Source: Epiperipatus broadwayi
Taxonomy: Eukaryota > Onychophora > Udeonychophora > Euonychophora > Peripatidae
Length of the DNA stretch: 64,000 bases
Assembly (NCBI GenBank): GCA_028023455.1
Contig: JAQFVV010000283.1
Location: 436,001 to 500,000, forward strand
Direction: 5' to 3'
Shown here: in pieces, positions 35,415 through 47,965 of the stretch
How positions within the stretch are numbered: the first letter of the stretch is position 1
Layout of the letters: the number at the start of each line of letters is the position of its first letter
Position numbers and translations under genes: made by a program
The notes under the pieces: model-generated
Database searches by the model: none
What the model was told of the DNA's origin: nothing
Seen by the model: only the letters and a program-made list of their open reading frames with translations

Positions 35415-35770
35415 ATAAGACTGACTTAAAGTCAACATGGATATGACTGTAAATTGGCAACATCAAGGGCTTTGAGCATTCCGTCCTCAGAGTTTTAATG
35501 ATATGGATGGAGATTAGGAGAATGGAGAGGATTGAAACCTGACCATTAAAGTGTGTAGATTTGCTGCCTTAATATAAACCGAGGACTTTATATATATATG
35601 TGGGAGATGATGATCCGATCAACTGATGAGTGTTGGTTCTGCATGAAATACATATATTGGAGATTATTTATCTTTTTCACATATATGTGGTCATGTGTAT
35701 CAGTTATATTGGATAGAATGCATGACTGTAGAGAGCTTGAAAGTCTAGGGTCAAATCCGCTTTAATATTA
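35415..35770 (+). mobile_element. Family E repeat with intact hammerhead boxes
   Basis: The copy runs from gtcaacatggatatgact to the B-box-like gggtcaaatcc (about 35,750). It holds the complete ribozyme core described separately at 35,607-35,668. The order of blocks (cattcc...tcagag, gaggattgaaacctg, ribozyme, acatatatgtggtcatgtgt, gcttgaaagtct) is the same as at 57.0 kb. Confidence 0.7.
35607..35668 (+). ncRNA. Candidate type I hammerhead ribozyme (family E)
   Basis: CTGATGA at 35,623-35,629 is followed directly by stem II (35,630-35,633 with 35,641-35,644: G-U, U-A, G-C, U-G around a 7-nt loop) and GAAA at 35,645-35,648. The near-palindrome 35,648-35,655 (AUACAUAU) can form a dimeric stem III, with A at 35,656 as the base before cleavage. 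UUGG (35,657-35,660) pairs with UCAA (35,619-35,622) to open stem I, which continues after an internal loop (ATGAT with ATTAT). Both catalytic boxes are intact. Weak points are two G-U pairs in stem II and one mismatch in stem III. Confidence 0.55.
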
Positions 35771-36900
35771 TATAATAGTATAATACATATCAAAGGAATC
35801 CAGTATTTTTTTCTTTTTTCAAATATTATTGCTCTCAAGCCCAAACCACTTTGAAAGTTAAGTTGTATATACAAAATGAAAAGTATATAGTGAGCTTATG
35901 GAAATTCCCCATCACATATAATACTCTGTCTCACATCTAGATGTTTATATAATACTGTATTCATAAAATCAATGTGTTTTTTTTTTATATAATGTTAATT
36001 AAAATTTGAAATTGCTTCAGAATAATAGCTTGTGGTAAGATATTAATCTTATGAATAATCATCATGATGTTATAAGAATTATGATATGTGTGCGTTTTTT
36101 CTTAATTTTACAAGAAGAAAAATTATTTTTGCCTATATTGAATCTAAATAGTCACTATATACTGACGAGATTAATCGATAAACGTATTTCGTTTATTATT
36201 CAAATTCTTCAATGTGACAGTAATCACATTTTTTATTCAAAGATTATCTTTTTTTTTTATTTTTAGATGTTAAGTTTCTACTGTGACAGATCTGCCTATA
36301 ACAAATAGAACAACTTCATATCAGAAATTCCTTGAAACAATAAAAATGTCTATCTTTGTCATGCAGAGCATATTCTTGGTTATATGTATCAAAATTATTT
36401 TCTTTAAATAATCCTTTAACTATTATTAAGTTATGGAAATTATTTAAATATTGAAATTTTCATAACCGTATATATAATTTTATGTCTTGATAATATTGAA
36501 GTCACTATTTATAATTTGTATCATGCAGTTCATAATATCAAGTGGCGTTTAAATTCTAATATATATCATTGAATCAGAAAGTTGTTTTTTTTTATTTTGT
36601 TAGTCAAAAATCAATTCAGTTTCATTAATAAAAATACTTTATTCGTTCAGCCTATTGCCCTATTTTTATAATGAATCGTGAATACATTATCCTTGGTTTT
36701 TTTTTTTTTTGTTGTTGTTTTAATTAAAAAAATATATAATTGTAAACTATAGTAATACCCCCCCCTTATTCACAAGTACTGTTGCTTAAATACTATAATT
36801 AAATATAGCATTTTTCTAGTATTATACATAATTTCCAATTTATTAACTTTTTAAACAACTGCTGTTAATACACTTGTTAGTTATAGCAAACTCATGTATA

Positions 36901-37006
36901 CTGTCAAGTATTGGTGGTCGAGATGTCAATGACGGTGCTTTGCAAGCGGTTGTCCCGGGTTGGCGGGTTCACTTCCCGGCTGATGCTATGACACATGAGA
37001 AAAAAA
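36901..37006 (+). mobile_element. S1 SINE with perfect 13-bp TSD
   Basis: The head is ctgtcaagtattggtggtcg, the B box GGTTCACTTCCCGG, then gatgctatgacacatgag and an A run. The target duplication aaactcatgtata is identical at 36,888-36,900 and 37,007-37,019, indicating a comparatively recent insertion. It belongs to the tgtcccgggt subfamily with the 20.0 kb copy. Confidence 0.9.
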
Positions 37007-37019
37007 AAACTCATGTATA

Positions 37020-37900
37020 TAGAGATAGCATATCTAGCAAGTTTCTAAGTAATAGTGAAATCTAAACATTTCAGATGTAAATACCACAATTTTATATGCA
37101 GCTTAATTCCAACCTATATGAGAGAATTTATTTCTTATTCATTTTAATGCCCATATCAGATATTTGTTATATAATTAAGTATAGTCTTTTCCCCCAACAT
37201 TATATGTGTAATCGCAGTTTTTTACTGTCCCTGAATTTATTGGATTGTTATGTCAACAATGCAGAATGGTCATTTGCTCTACTAAATTCATATATATATA
37301 TATGGGTAGCATATGTAGCAAATTTCTAAATGAAAATGAAATCTAATATATTCCATATGCAGAATACCATTAAATTTTACGTATTCATCCTACATCGAAT
37401 TTATTTCTTAATCATTTTAATACTCAGAAAAATTAAGAATTTTAAGTCAAATATTGATAAAGTAATGAAATATAGTAATTTTTGGTTTATTAACTAATTA
37501 ATCAATGCTGGTAATACTTTTTTAGCACTTCCGCCATTGCAAAATGACCATTACCACATCTAGATATATAGGGATATTGTGGTCAAGCATGGTCTACGAT
37601 GGCTGCATGAAAGACCTCTAGAATTTTATGCAAACTTTGTAGGGGGGAAAATCATTATTTGAAAGAAAACAGAATTTTAAATTCTCCATATGTCACATTA
37701 TATAGGATCAAGAATAAGAAGTATGTTAATCATCATTTATTCCAATGGTATCATTCTTTCAAGTTTTGCATTCTTGCAGCTTAGTTATGACTTTCATGGG
37801 AGAGTTTATTTCTTACTCATTTTAATGCCTGTATGAATGGAAGTCAAATACTTATAATGTATTTAAATACAATATTTTGCCAACACCATATTTTCCATAC
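37020..37900. repeat. Diverged tandem-like repeat region
   Basis: A block reading roughly tttatttcttattcatttta recurs at about 37,127, 37,396 and 37,803. The block agcatatctagcaagtttct at 37,027 recurs in altered form at about 37,305. Spacing is irregular (about 270 and 405 bp), so these are old, indel-rich duplications. No coding frame is supported. Confidence 0.4.
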
Positions 37901-38928
37901 TAATAGCATTTGGTTAAATACATATTAAACCTTTCTGTCTCAGAAATTGCTTTATAATGAATCCTGAATGTGTTATTTTTATATTATTTCTTAAATTAAA
38001 AATGAAAATAATTGTAACTACACATGACCATGTTATCATTTTTGTCCTTTTGTTCAGTACTACTGCTGCTAGAGAATTCTTCAGGTTCAATAAATCAGTT
38101 TTGAGTGGATTATATGTATATACACCTTTACCCCGCTTAGTGATGGCAGTTGGTTCTCCAGAACTCATTGTTAAGCAAGAGTATCATATACAGAATATAT
38201 ATTTATATTCTCACTCCTATATATGTATTACTATATTCTGGATAACTAAACTCAGTATAGAAATGTGTTGTTCATTACCAGTATAATTAGTAAAAACATT
38301 GTGAACTGTATCTACCCATCGCCAATGTAGAACAAGATATAATCTGTTCTGAAAATAGAACATGAAATAGTGATCTAATAGTTAAATTATTGATCTTGCT
38401 ATTAGGTAGTGCATTTTGTGTAGTACTTAAATTAGAATTTAAACAAGTCCTGGTAAACAATATATGTTATGTTTCAGATTACAATCATATATAAGTAAAT
38501 TGAATTGGTGATTCTTTACTGCAGTGTTTTTCTGTCATGATGTTACAATGATATGGGAATTTAAAGTTGAAATGGACATGGTCATTGTAAAAGACCAATA
38601 TCTTTATATTACAAAGAAAATCTCAATTATATTGAAATTTTCTACTACTTACTTATGCAAATTAGAACTTTCTGCATTAAAAACTTCTTAAAATAACAAA
38701 AGAAACTAAAAGTCTATTAGCAATATCATGCTTATATATCACATTAAATACATTATTTATAAATAATTTTGTTTTAACTACTATTTATCAATTTTGTTAT
38801 TTCCTGCGGAATATTAGACCAGAGTATATGGTTTTCAGATTGATTCAAACTACAGTTTCAGTGCTCAAATTTCTTGTAAATTCCATAAACCATTGTTTTA
38901 TTATTTTTTTAAAATTTTGTTAGTGAAT

Positions 38929-39143
38929 CATCATCATCAACCATTATCAATTCACTGCAGGATGAAGGTCTCTCCAAGTTCAATCCATCTTCTTCAATCT
39001 TTAGCTTCTCTTCTCCACATCACACCTGCACACTTTTATTTCATCCATCCATCTCACATGTGGTCTCTTTCTGGGTCTTTTACAATCTCTTTGAATCCGA
39101 TTTAAGATTTCAATTGTCCATCTATTATCATCTCTTCTAGCAA
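38929..39143 (-). mobile_element. RTE LINE 3' tail
   Basis: The minus strand runs from ATTGCTAGAAGAGATGATAA (ARRDDN) through NWIP-like codons (here NRIQRDCKRPRKRPHVRW) and the LGETFILQ tail to a (GAT)n end. Similar in span to the 4.05 kb copy. Confidence 0.8.
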
Positions 39144-39149
39144 TATATA

Positions 39150-42100
39150 ATTAAAGTAAATTATTTAATACCTTTGTAATCTTTTTTTTTTTTAAAGAAC
39201 TATATGATTTTAAATAATATATGCAAATTTCAGATGCATATAATTTATTTTATTCCAGCTTGTAAACTTGAATAATCAATAGCTGCTAAAGTATATAAAA
39301 AAGAGTGAAAAGTGCTCGCTGATTGAAAAGTGCGATAGATACAAAAAAAGTCCACATCCATTATATCCATTTCAAAATTCGTCATGGATGAAGGCTATCT
39401 TGGAAACTTTTCTGAGGGTTTGGGTAGGATGACATTGGATAAGAATTTAATAAAGTACTCTTGCCTTGCATCTATCGATTACTCAAGCTTACAATAGGGG
39501 GCAGAGTGGAAACAAAGTAAATATATTTAATCTTGAAACATATTGTGGATAGCTGGAGTTATGGGATGATTTTTCTGGTTCATATCGTAAATTAATTATA
39601 AATATGTAAAACAGTAAATTATATATATACACACAAAGTATTTAAAGAAGTAGAGATGATACAGGTAATGCCATTATTAGAAAGAGATTGAAGAACACTG
39701 CTTTTTGCCAATTCTGAAAATATCGTGAAGGTATTGATAGTTTCTTAAATCAATATTTTTTTTCTTCTATAGTTGTAATATGCATGCATTGCTTAAAATA
39801 GTTCTTATGTGTATCATCATTTTCAACCATTTATTAATTCCCTGCAGAATATATATATATTCTATTATATGTGTGTGTATGCATATATATATATATAAGA
39901 AATGCATATTTATTTTTTATGATTTAAAATTGCCTTCACCCTTTTTATTTTAAAAGACTAATAATAGTCAACGATGAAGCACACGAAAAGCTTTCAACCA
40001 AATGAATTTCTTTGAAAAATAAGTATTTAAAAAAAAAAAAACGAGTTTCATCAAGAAATGAGTATAGTATAGAACCATCAGTCCAGTTAGTTTTAACTTA
40101 TTAAAATGAAACAAAAAAGAAAAACATATTCACTAGTTTTAATGATTTTTTTAAAGGTTGGACTGCAAAGCCAAACGCCTCTAGCCAATCGCAAGGATTA
40201 TGTACAGTTATCTTCTAAATGCTAGTATAATCCATGAAAAGGAAAAGTGGATTACAAAAATATAGCCTTATATATATTAAATAAAATAAAATTCGCAACA
40301 ATAGGCTAGGCTTTTATTATTTATACAAATTAATATTTGTATGAGAAAAAAACGTGAAAAATTAATTAAGGAATACAAAGAGTTGCTTAATCATTACGTT
40401 AAATATTACTATTTACTTCATGATTATTTAATTTAAGTATATATACTTCGTGATTATTTACGTTGCTGAGAAAGGTCTCTTAACGTAGTGATTAATGTGT
40501 CCACTAGAGTGACAGATTCTGGAAATCATGGTTCATAGATTGTGGCTAGTTTTGTCACTTCCTGTGTTTAAATTTGTGAAGTCCTGCGGCAAACCATTTG
40601 ATTATTTTAAGAATGTGTCAATAGTTGTGACCTGTGATTGAAATCAGGACTCTATGAAACTGAAAACTTGTTCATAATGCATGCAAGCTTATATATTTTT
40701 CTCCAGGCAGACAATCCATGTATAATGCAGCTAATTATTTTAATAGTCTATAAAGGAATCATTGGATATTCTTAGCTAGAAGGTGAAACAAGTGAAATCT
40801 TAAACACTCTCTACTTTCTAACCTAGTACTATTCTTTCTTTGTAGGACTATTGGACATTTTTGGTTGGAAATTGGCTATTTAACCTGTTAATTTGAAAAG
40901 TCACCATATTGATTTTTTTTTAAAAAATTCGTTTGAGAGACAATTTTCACAATAATTTGTGTTTTAATACTATTAGAACAAAATGCTATATGCTGTCAAA
41001 AGATGGAAAAACCAAAAGGAAAAATAAGGCTAAGACAATAATGACTTCTATTAAAAAGCTAAGAAAAAAAAGAATTTCTACACTGAAAAATTATTTCAAA
41101 TTTGTACATAATTTCTAAATTATAATTAAATTTTTAATTACATTTTTATTTGTAATTTTATTATATTCCTCACAAAATTCTGATTCAAAGTAAGTAATTC
41201 ATTACTTCAGAACATCAATAGAAATGTGAAAATATTTGACTTTTACTTATATCCCAGAAGTTGAAAAATACATCAAACCATCTGTGAGGAAAATGTTTCT
41301 TCCCTAATACAAATAGATAGGTAAAAAAAAAGTATTAAACAACAATATTTTAATCCAAACATGAAAAATTATAATTTATCAAAAATAAATAAATGAAATT
41401 CAAATTAGCATTGCAATGTTAAAAAATAATGAGGGGGGGGGGGTTACCAAAAGTGTTTTGTGTGCGCTTGAATCTGGTCTGCAGTAAAACTTCGAAAATT
41501 TTCTGATTCCACATAGTTCAAAGTCTACCCAGCTAATTATTCACTATTAGTAAATGGGTATGTAGTTATTCTTAGCCGTAGCATAAACCTAAGAAGAAAA
41601 ATCTCACAAAATGTCACTACCTAATAACTGATAATTCTGGTAACTATTATTTTTTCCTTCACTGTTCACTTACGAAGGACTGTTGCAGAAGCTTTTGTTT
41701 TGCAATGAAATTTTAATAGAGCTGTTTTACTATATATAATTTCCTTTATTGATCATTAAAAACAAATAGATGTATAATTGCACAATATAATAAAATGCTT
41801 CAGTTTGGCACCATTATTATTAGCTAGCTGAAGCAGGCAGGCATCTTATACCAAACCAAAGTTTATCTGCTTCTCAAAAACTTATAACCAGTTCTTTTTT
41901 TATTAATTTCATTATCTTTTTCTCTTACCTGTTTTCTCATTCATACTGTAATCCCTTACAGTGTGTTTTTTATAATTTTTATGCTTCTAAAAATGTCATG
42001 TACTATCGATTTCCTTTTTGTAATTTTTTTCAAAAATAAAAAAATAAAAATCTTGCTTCATGTATTCTTTTCATTTTATCCACATTGCTAATTTTCTTTT

Positions 42101-42240
42101 TCCAATTGATCTTTTCCAGTTTTTTCTCCAAATCTGTGTTTTATTTTCACATTCTTAATAGTCCATCATTCTATTATATATATAAAACTATGTTTTAGTC
42201 AAAATATGTAAAAATGAACAAGTAATCAAATGTTTTTGCT
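39150..42240. other. A/T-rich DNA, no gene recognised
   Basis: It holds a remnant of an RTE end at about 39,815-39,850 (minus), (TA)n/(TG)n runs at about 39,849-39,897, a G run at about 41,431 and a tRNA-like-repeat remnant at about 40,480-40,660. No exon-like segment that I can support. Confidence 0.4.
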
Positions 42241-42269
42241 TTGATGTCTATAAGAAATTTGAACATTGG

Positions 42270-42350
42270 GAAGTGGTAAAGTGAAGCCATAATCTACGAA
42301 CCTTGAACACTAGAGTCCATTTCTTTACCTCTGCAGTAAACCACACAAAG
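42270..42350 (-). repeat. tRNA-like SINE remnant
   Basis: The minus strand reads TGGTTTACTGCAGAGG (A-box-like) and, about 30 bp later, AAGGTTCGTAGATTATGG (B-box-like). The same layout is visible at about 54,810-54,880 (minus), so this is a family, not a tRNA gene. Confidence 0.4.
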
Positions 42351-43194
42351 CAATAAATACGTAATATGTTTTTTTTTTTTTAGATTAATTACAATGTATC
42401 TGCAAAGGAATATTTGTTTCTTATTAGCCTGTTTACCATCACAACTCTAATTTATTAACTACTTCCAATCATCAGATAACCATTTTTTTTTTAAATTTTA
42501 AAAGCATTTAACTGCTCTAAAACTTCATGGTCTGTTCATGTTTAGGTTTATTTGAATATCCTTTTTTTTAATTCCAGCCTTTTTCACCCCTCAGATAATC
42601 CTATATAATAATTTTATCAAATTCATTTTCATCATCTACAAATAGATAACAGCAAAACTGATACAGCAAACATTACTGCTAAGTCTATTGCTATCAAAAC
42701 AAGTCTTTAACAATTTACTTAAATATACATTCAATATCAAAAAAAACAGAAGCATTCTTGTGTTGATGGTTTTATATTTAATATTTTTTATATGAAGGTT
42801 ATTTAATATAAGAATGGCCAACGTTTCACAGTAATGTGCCAATTTTTTCTTAGTCTGTACAATTTTAGAACTACTGTTCCATTTTTGTAAAAAATATACT
42901 GTTATAGATAAATAACATGTAGAGTTTTTCCATTTTATAATCATGTGCTACAGAATAAAAAAAATTAAATAGTGCTAAATTTCATGAGATTTTCAAGTTT
43001 GGTTTTTTTTTTTAATTAAAGTTTTAATGTTTGGAGATAAGCATTGTAATTTTTTTAAATTGAATTAATCAGACATGATTTCATTTTTTGTTGTTTATTA
43101 ATTTCATTCATGAAAGTAATGTTTCTAAAGAACAAAACTGCAATGCTTAACAAAGAATAGCAATAATTTTTTCTATATATTTATTACTCTATTT

Positions 43195-43640
43195 CTATAA
43201 TCTAATATAAGTATTGAATGTCTTTAGAAAAAATTACTTTATTTAAATATTCCAAATACATTCAACTATAAGTAATAGCACACAGGTTAGTATGTGCACA
43301 ACATTTTGAGAGGTATTATTCTCCTCTCTTCTTCAAGAATTGCTGGCCTGACCAATGGAAAAATCAGGATGGACCTCATAGATAAGTATATGAAATTTCT
43401 ACTGATTGTTGCCTTTGGCAAGATGGCTCAGTTGGTTAGAGTGTTACCTTAAAATTTAATATTCCAAGAATCCAAGAGTCCCGTTTCAATTCCCTTGTTA
43501 AGACTGTCACTGATCAGGCCAGCAACACCAGAAGAAGAGAAGAGAGTAATACCTCTCAAAATGTTGTGCATATACTAACCTGTATGTTATTACTAGCATA
43601 CTTATATTAGATGATGGAAATAGTCCAATATATAAATACA
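43195..43640. mobile_element. Family F SINE pair in inverted orientation
   Basis: The left part (43,195-43,345, minus) is the 3' body of family F. The right part (43,424-43,640, plus) is a copy with A box TGGCTCAGTTGGTTAGA and B box-like CGTTTCAATTCCC. In the plus copy the block cagaagaagagaagagagta with acctctcaaaatgttg could fold like a PLE-type ribozyme stem II, but it has AAAA instead of GAAA. Confidence 0.65.
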
Positions 43641-44116
43641 ACTAAAATACCATCATCACAAAACATCAGGAAATCAATAAACAATAATGCAATGAAAGTT
43701 AAAAACAATTATGAACTCAGTTTTCAATAAATGAAGAAACCATCTATTTTACAAAATCAATTAAGAATAATTGATTTTTCTTTTTAATGTGAATCACTGA
43801 ATTTAAATTTATTATTTTTTCTTTTCTAAAAGTTGCTTTTTGATTACAATATTGCTTTATAAGGTCTAGCCCTTTGTTGTTATAATCAGAGTTCAGCATA
43901 CTATTTTTGGTGCATGCTCCCTAAGTTGGCCATTCCTGATATAGCATGTTTGATTTATATAAAAAAGAAATGTAAATATTTTTTTTCTTCCACTCCATAT
44001 TCTTTTATTATTCCCAAGATGATTAACAAAGTAATTAATTTTGTTCTACTAAATACTTTTTGAAGATCAGTAAAACAAATATTTTTTTTAGGTTCTATCT
44101 TTCTATATATATCAAT

Positions 44117-44455
44117 AAAAATAATAAATATAATGGTAATTAACTATGATCCACAGACTTTCAATCCACAGAAGTACTTTCGGTTAATTCCTTAACCCTC
44201 CTCAACTGCTGTTAAACCTTAATCTTCTTCAACTTTCATTAAATTTAATGACAGTTATGAAGGGTTAAGGAATTAACCGAAAGTACTTCTGTTGATTGAA
44301 AGACTGTATATAATAGTTAATTACCATTATATTTATTATTTTTAACCTAACGGCAGTTGAGGAGAGTTAATGAATTAACTGAAAATACTTCTGCGGATTG
44401 AAAGGCTATATATAATAGTTAATTACTATTATATTTATTATTTTTATTGTTATTA
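44117..44455. repeat. Foldback element plus extra direct copy of one arm
   Basis: The left arm (44,117-44,199) and right arm (44,262-44,343) are near-perfect reverse complements (shared cttaaccc... and gaaagtacttctg). A third, more diverged copy in the right-arm orientation follows at about 44,350-44,450. No coding capacity. Confidence 0.75.
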
Positions 44456-44459
44456 CAAT

Positions 44460-45850
44460 AGTTTTTAATTAATCAATAAATGACAATTAAGTTTTAAACA
44501 TTAAATAATAAATAAATTGCAGAAGCATTTTTAATTATTGTCATATAATCATTATTAACTGCATGCAAACATAAATTGGTCTTCTTACTCCCATAATACA
44601 TTATTACATGTTTTCTTCCACACTTCTTGAATGTTCACATTAGTACTTTGTCTATTAAGCAAATTTCTTGCTTTATTTACTACATATATTAATTATGGTT
44701 TATATTAATTTTATTTATACAGTAGTTCGCTTATTTCTGGTTTTAATAACTTTCCCTTTGGACATAATATTAAATGAAAAATAAGGAATATTTAAATTTG
44801 AATTAAGGGGGAAATGATACATCAGAGTAATTAAAAAATCCTACAAGCAATCTATATGAACATTCACATAACTTCTAAATCCACGTTTGTAAGCAAGAAG
44901 TGGCACCTCATACTTCACAAGATGTTTATGTATGAGTTGTTGTATATTATCTCTCATGACATCTCACATACTGTTTGCTCTGTCTGTCACTCATTTGCTA
45001 TCTTATAATGCATTGGGATTCTTAAATATATTTTTTGGTAAAACTATGATCCAAAGAACAAAATTGATGGTGATGGCAATTCTATATGATAAAATAAAAA
45101 TAATTGATTTAATAATGAAAGAAGAAAGTCATATGCTGAGTAAAGATATTTGTTTACTTAGATTTGAGTATCTATAAGCTTTTTCATTTGTTTATAATAG
45201 TTTTTTTTTAATAATAGCATTATTTTATTTTTGTGGTAATTATTGTTGTTGATATCTTAATATAAATAATTTTTAAATTAAATTTTATCATAATATGCGT
45301 ATACATATTAACAACATTTTATGTGAAGTTTGATATTATCCATGGTTTTAAATAAGTGTTTAAAGATTTGAAACCAAATAGTCTTACACACACATATACA
45401 CAAATAGTGGATTGAAGTGGTATCAAATCTTTAAAGTACTATCTGTGAATTATATTTTTATCCATATATTGATTTAAAAAAACAGACTGTGGTTATCAGA
45501 ATATGAACTATAACTGTTTTTATTCTAAAGCTATAAGAGAAGACCAATTCTGCATCAAACATCCCAATTCATCTCTGTAAATTTTATTTTATACAATCCA
45601 TTTGATGTTAATTTTTTCAATAATGATTTTTTTTCTCTTACATTGAATCGTTTTATTTTATTTTTAACAAATAATAAGATACTCATTATAGAATCTTTAC
45701 ATTTTTGAAAAAAAAAATTTTTTTTAAAATATAATCTAAAAATAAAAAGTAATCTTAAAAATAGTATGTCAACTTTGTAAGTAAAGAAAACAGAATAATA
45801 AATAGAAACAAACTTCAATAGTTTCTCTTCCTCTTTCCTTCTTTATTTTT
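44460..45850. other. A/T-rich DNA, no gene recognised
   Basis: Stop-dense A/T sequence. A minus-strand frame at 45,555-45,818 is rich in K, F, L and N and looks like A/T noise, though it lies just downstream of the PLE-type motif at 45.95 kb. Confidence 0.4.
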
Positions 45851-45856
45851 GCTTTT

Positions 45857-46029
45857 CTAATATATAACATATAATAATCACATTCCACTCTTTTTACAAT
45901 TTAAAGCAAAATATTTATTAGTATTACAGTTTCGACTGTTCCTAGCAGTCTTCATCAGATCTACAAAAATATTAATAAATATTTTGCTTTAAAGTGTAAA
46001 AAGAGTGGAATGTGATTATTATATGTTAG
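45857..46029 (-). ncRNA. PLE-derived palindrome with hammerhead-like core
   Basis: Arms of about 63-69 bp (45,857-45,925 and 45,967-46,029) are near-perfect reverse complements and would form an exceptionally long stem I. Between them, on the minus strand, lie CTGATGA (complement of 45,952-45,958), one extra A, a perfect 5-bp stem II (GACTG/CAGTC) and GAAA (complement of 45,930-45,933), then CTGTA as stem III/cleavage side. Both boxes are intact; the extra A before stem II departs from the canonical core. The left outer block matches the 5' terminus of the 24-26 kb PLE. Confidence 0.6.
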
Positions 46030-46700
46030 AAACAAACTCCATTTTTTGCCTTAAGTCCAAAAAAAAAATTGTTCTTTTTTCCATAAATTGTTATCAATAA
46101 AATGAATTTTTGTAAAGATTGCACTTGTCAACATGATTATTTGTCAAAACATTAAAATTTTCTTATACTTACAAAAAACAATAAAAAGTAATAGAACTCG
46201 ATATCTCTTATCTAATAGTCAGCTTTTCTTATTTAATAAGAGAAATGTTTATCTTTTTAATAAAAAATATTTTCAAATAAAAAATGAATGAATACCTGAC
46301 ATACTTACTGAGAAACAAATATTTAATTTAATTTTACAAAAATAAAAAAATTATGTCTAAAGTTGCATTTTTTTTATTTCCGAAAAGCCAAAATCAATTT
46401 CAAAAAAGCACCTTCTTGTGATACTACAACCTTTCATCTTCTTGAATTGACTTTTCACTCTATGGTACTGCCATCTAAATATTTTAGTTAGAACTAATAT
46501 CAATCAAAGTGCATTACAGTTTTGGTTTTGTTATCAAGTGAATGCATCATAAAACAGATGCTACAGATAGCCAAAAATGAAGCATCCTGATCCTGATTGC
46601 ATCACCAATTGGAGAAAGAAATAGAACTTGAATCTTTATCACATAAGTGTTATTTTAATGATGTCTATTCATCAAGACTTATGCACAGGGCAAAGCTTCA
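46030..46700. other. A/T-rich DNA, no gene recognised
   Basis: I see no repeat family or exon-like segment here. Confidence 0.4.
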
Positions 46701-46712
46701 TATATTTATTAT

Positions 46713-47581
46713 GGTTGTCATCGATTAGCCACCAAACACCGTCTGATGTCGCTGATCCATGCAAAAGCACAGAAATATACTGCTCACATGGCGTATAGAA
46801 CAGTTCTATTCATATTAACCACTAAGCAGATTTTGTGCTTCATGGTACTATCGCACACTTCACAGATCGCTACAGTTTGATGTGAGGGTGTGTAGAATTC
46901 AAGATGTCCTAAGTGTTTGCATGTGCATTCAAAGTACTTATTTTTTATACGACCTGACGTAGTTTTAGATAGTATTAATTGTAAGACAAAAGACTCACTT
47001 CCTTACACATATCAAAAGTATATGTTTCGGTCATTATATAGAAATCACGCGTAAAACGTATTTTGTGCAAGGACAGCTACGAGGCTTTCAAAGCATAAGC
47101 TTGGCTTGATCAGAGGGGAATTTTCAAATCAAATTGTGTTTCGTAAATTGTTTTAAAATAGTGTTCAAATTTTTTTTTTTGATCAGACGTTAATTGAAAA
47201 AAGGAAATAATAATTTTGTTTTTAAAAATGTTGTGTATGTTGTGACAACTGATCCTTCGGATCGTCAAAGACATTGGATCCCCCTCTTTGCAAATTCCAG
47301 TGCTATGTGCTGGTATGTAGTAGTGTAAAAAAGTCAATTGTAAATCATCCCGGTAACGTGCTGAGATGGATAATGTTTTAAAAATTGTCTCCGATGTGAC
47401 GGACGATTCTTCGGATCGGAAAAGACATCGGATCCCCCTCCCTGTGAATTCCAGTGCTATATGCTGACATGTAGTAATGTAAAAAAAGTAAATTGTAAAT
47501 CAGCCCAGTAATGTTATATCTATTGCTTTTTGACTAGCAACAGTGACATCAGGTGGTGTTTGGTGGCTAATCGACAATAAC
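46713..47581. mobile_element. Non-autonomous DNA transposon with 8-bp TSD
   Basis: Terminal inverted repeats of about 45 bp start GGTT and share the block cgattagccaccaaacacc (left 46,721 onward; complement at the right end). The target duplication tttattat is perfect (46,705-46,712 and 47,582-47,589). The 869-bp interior has no transposase frame. Near the right end it has two tandem copies of a block of about 154 bp (gatccttcggatcg at about 47,251 and gattcttcggatcg at about 47,405, each followed by ggatccccctc). GG termini with an 8-bp TSD would fit a Merlin-like element, but hAT or P-type cannot be excluded. Confidence 0.85.
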
Positions 47582-47689
47582 CTTTATTATTACCAATGAA
47601 TATTACATGATCAAATCAATATTTAAATCTCTAATGATTAAATACAAGTATATTATATATACTTTTATGCTAGATGTAATTCTAGGGTT

Positions 47690-47965
47690 TGAACCAAGGA
47701 TTTCAAGCTCCCTTTTGTCATCCACTTATCTTATGCAACCAGTACATATGACTACATACATGTGGAAAAGATAAATGATCTCCAATATGGTATTTTGTGC
47801 AGATAATGATTTGGACCAAATGATGAGTGCTTGTTCAGCTTTAAATACATATATTGGAGATCATTTGTCTTTTTCACATGTATGGGGTCATGTGTGTCAG
47901 TTGTATGAAATGGAGTGGATGACAAAAGAGAGCTTGAAATCCTGAGTTCAAACTCTTATATTTAA
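47690..47965. mobile_element. Family E repeat, inverted pair with ribozyme-like core
   Basis: The left part (about 47,690-47,800) is minus-oriented and starts with the complement of the B-box-like gggttcaaacc. The right part (47,801-47,965) is plus-oriented. In the plus part, ATGATGA (C3 changed) at about 47,826, stem II, and TAAA in place of GAAA make the core inactive. Stem I is the best preserved of the family: CCAA pairs with TTGG, and beyond an internal loop AATGAT pairs with ATCATT. Confidence 0.6.

Noticed and set aside
37957-38286. 109-residue open frame
   Set aside because: Hydrophobic, A/T-driven composition; overlaps an equally long open frame on the other strand; no splice context or family match.
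42636-42944. 102-residue minus-strand open frame
   Set aside because: K/N/I/L-rich composition expected from A/T-rich noise; no motif.
45555-45818. 87-residue minus-strand frame as PLE N-terminus
   Set aside because: It lies downstream of a PLE-type motif on the same strand but shows none of the PLE signatures seen at 25.4-26.0 kb.
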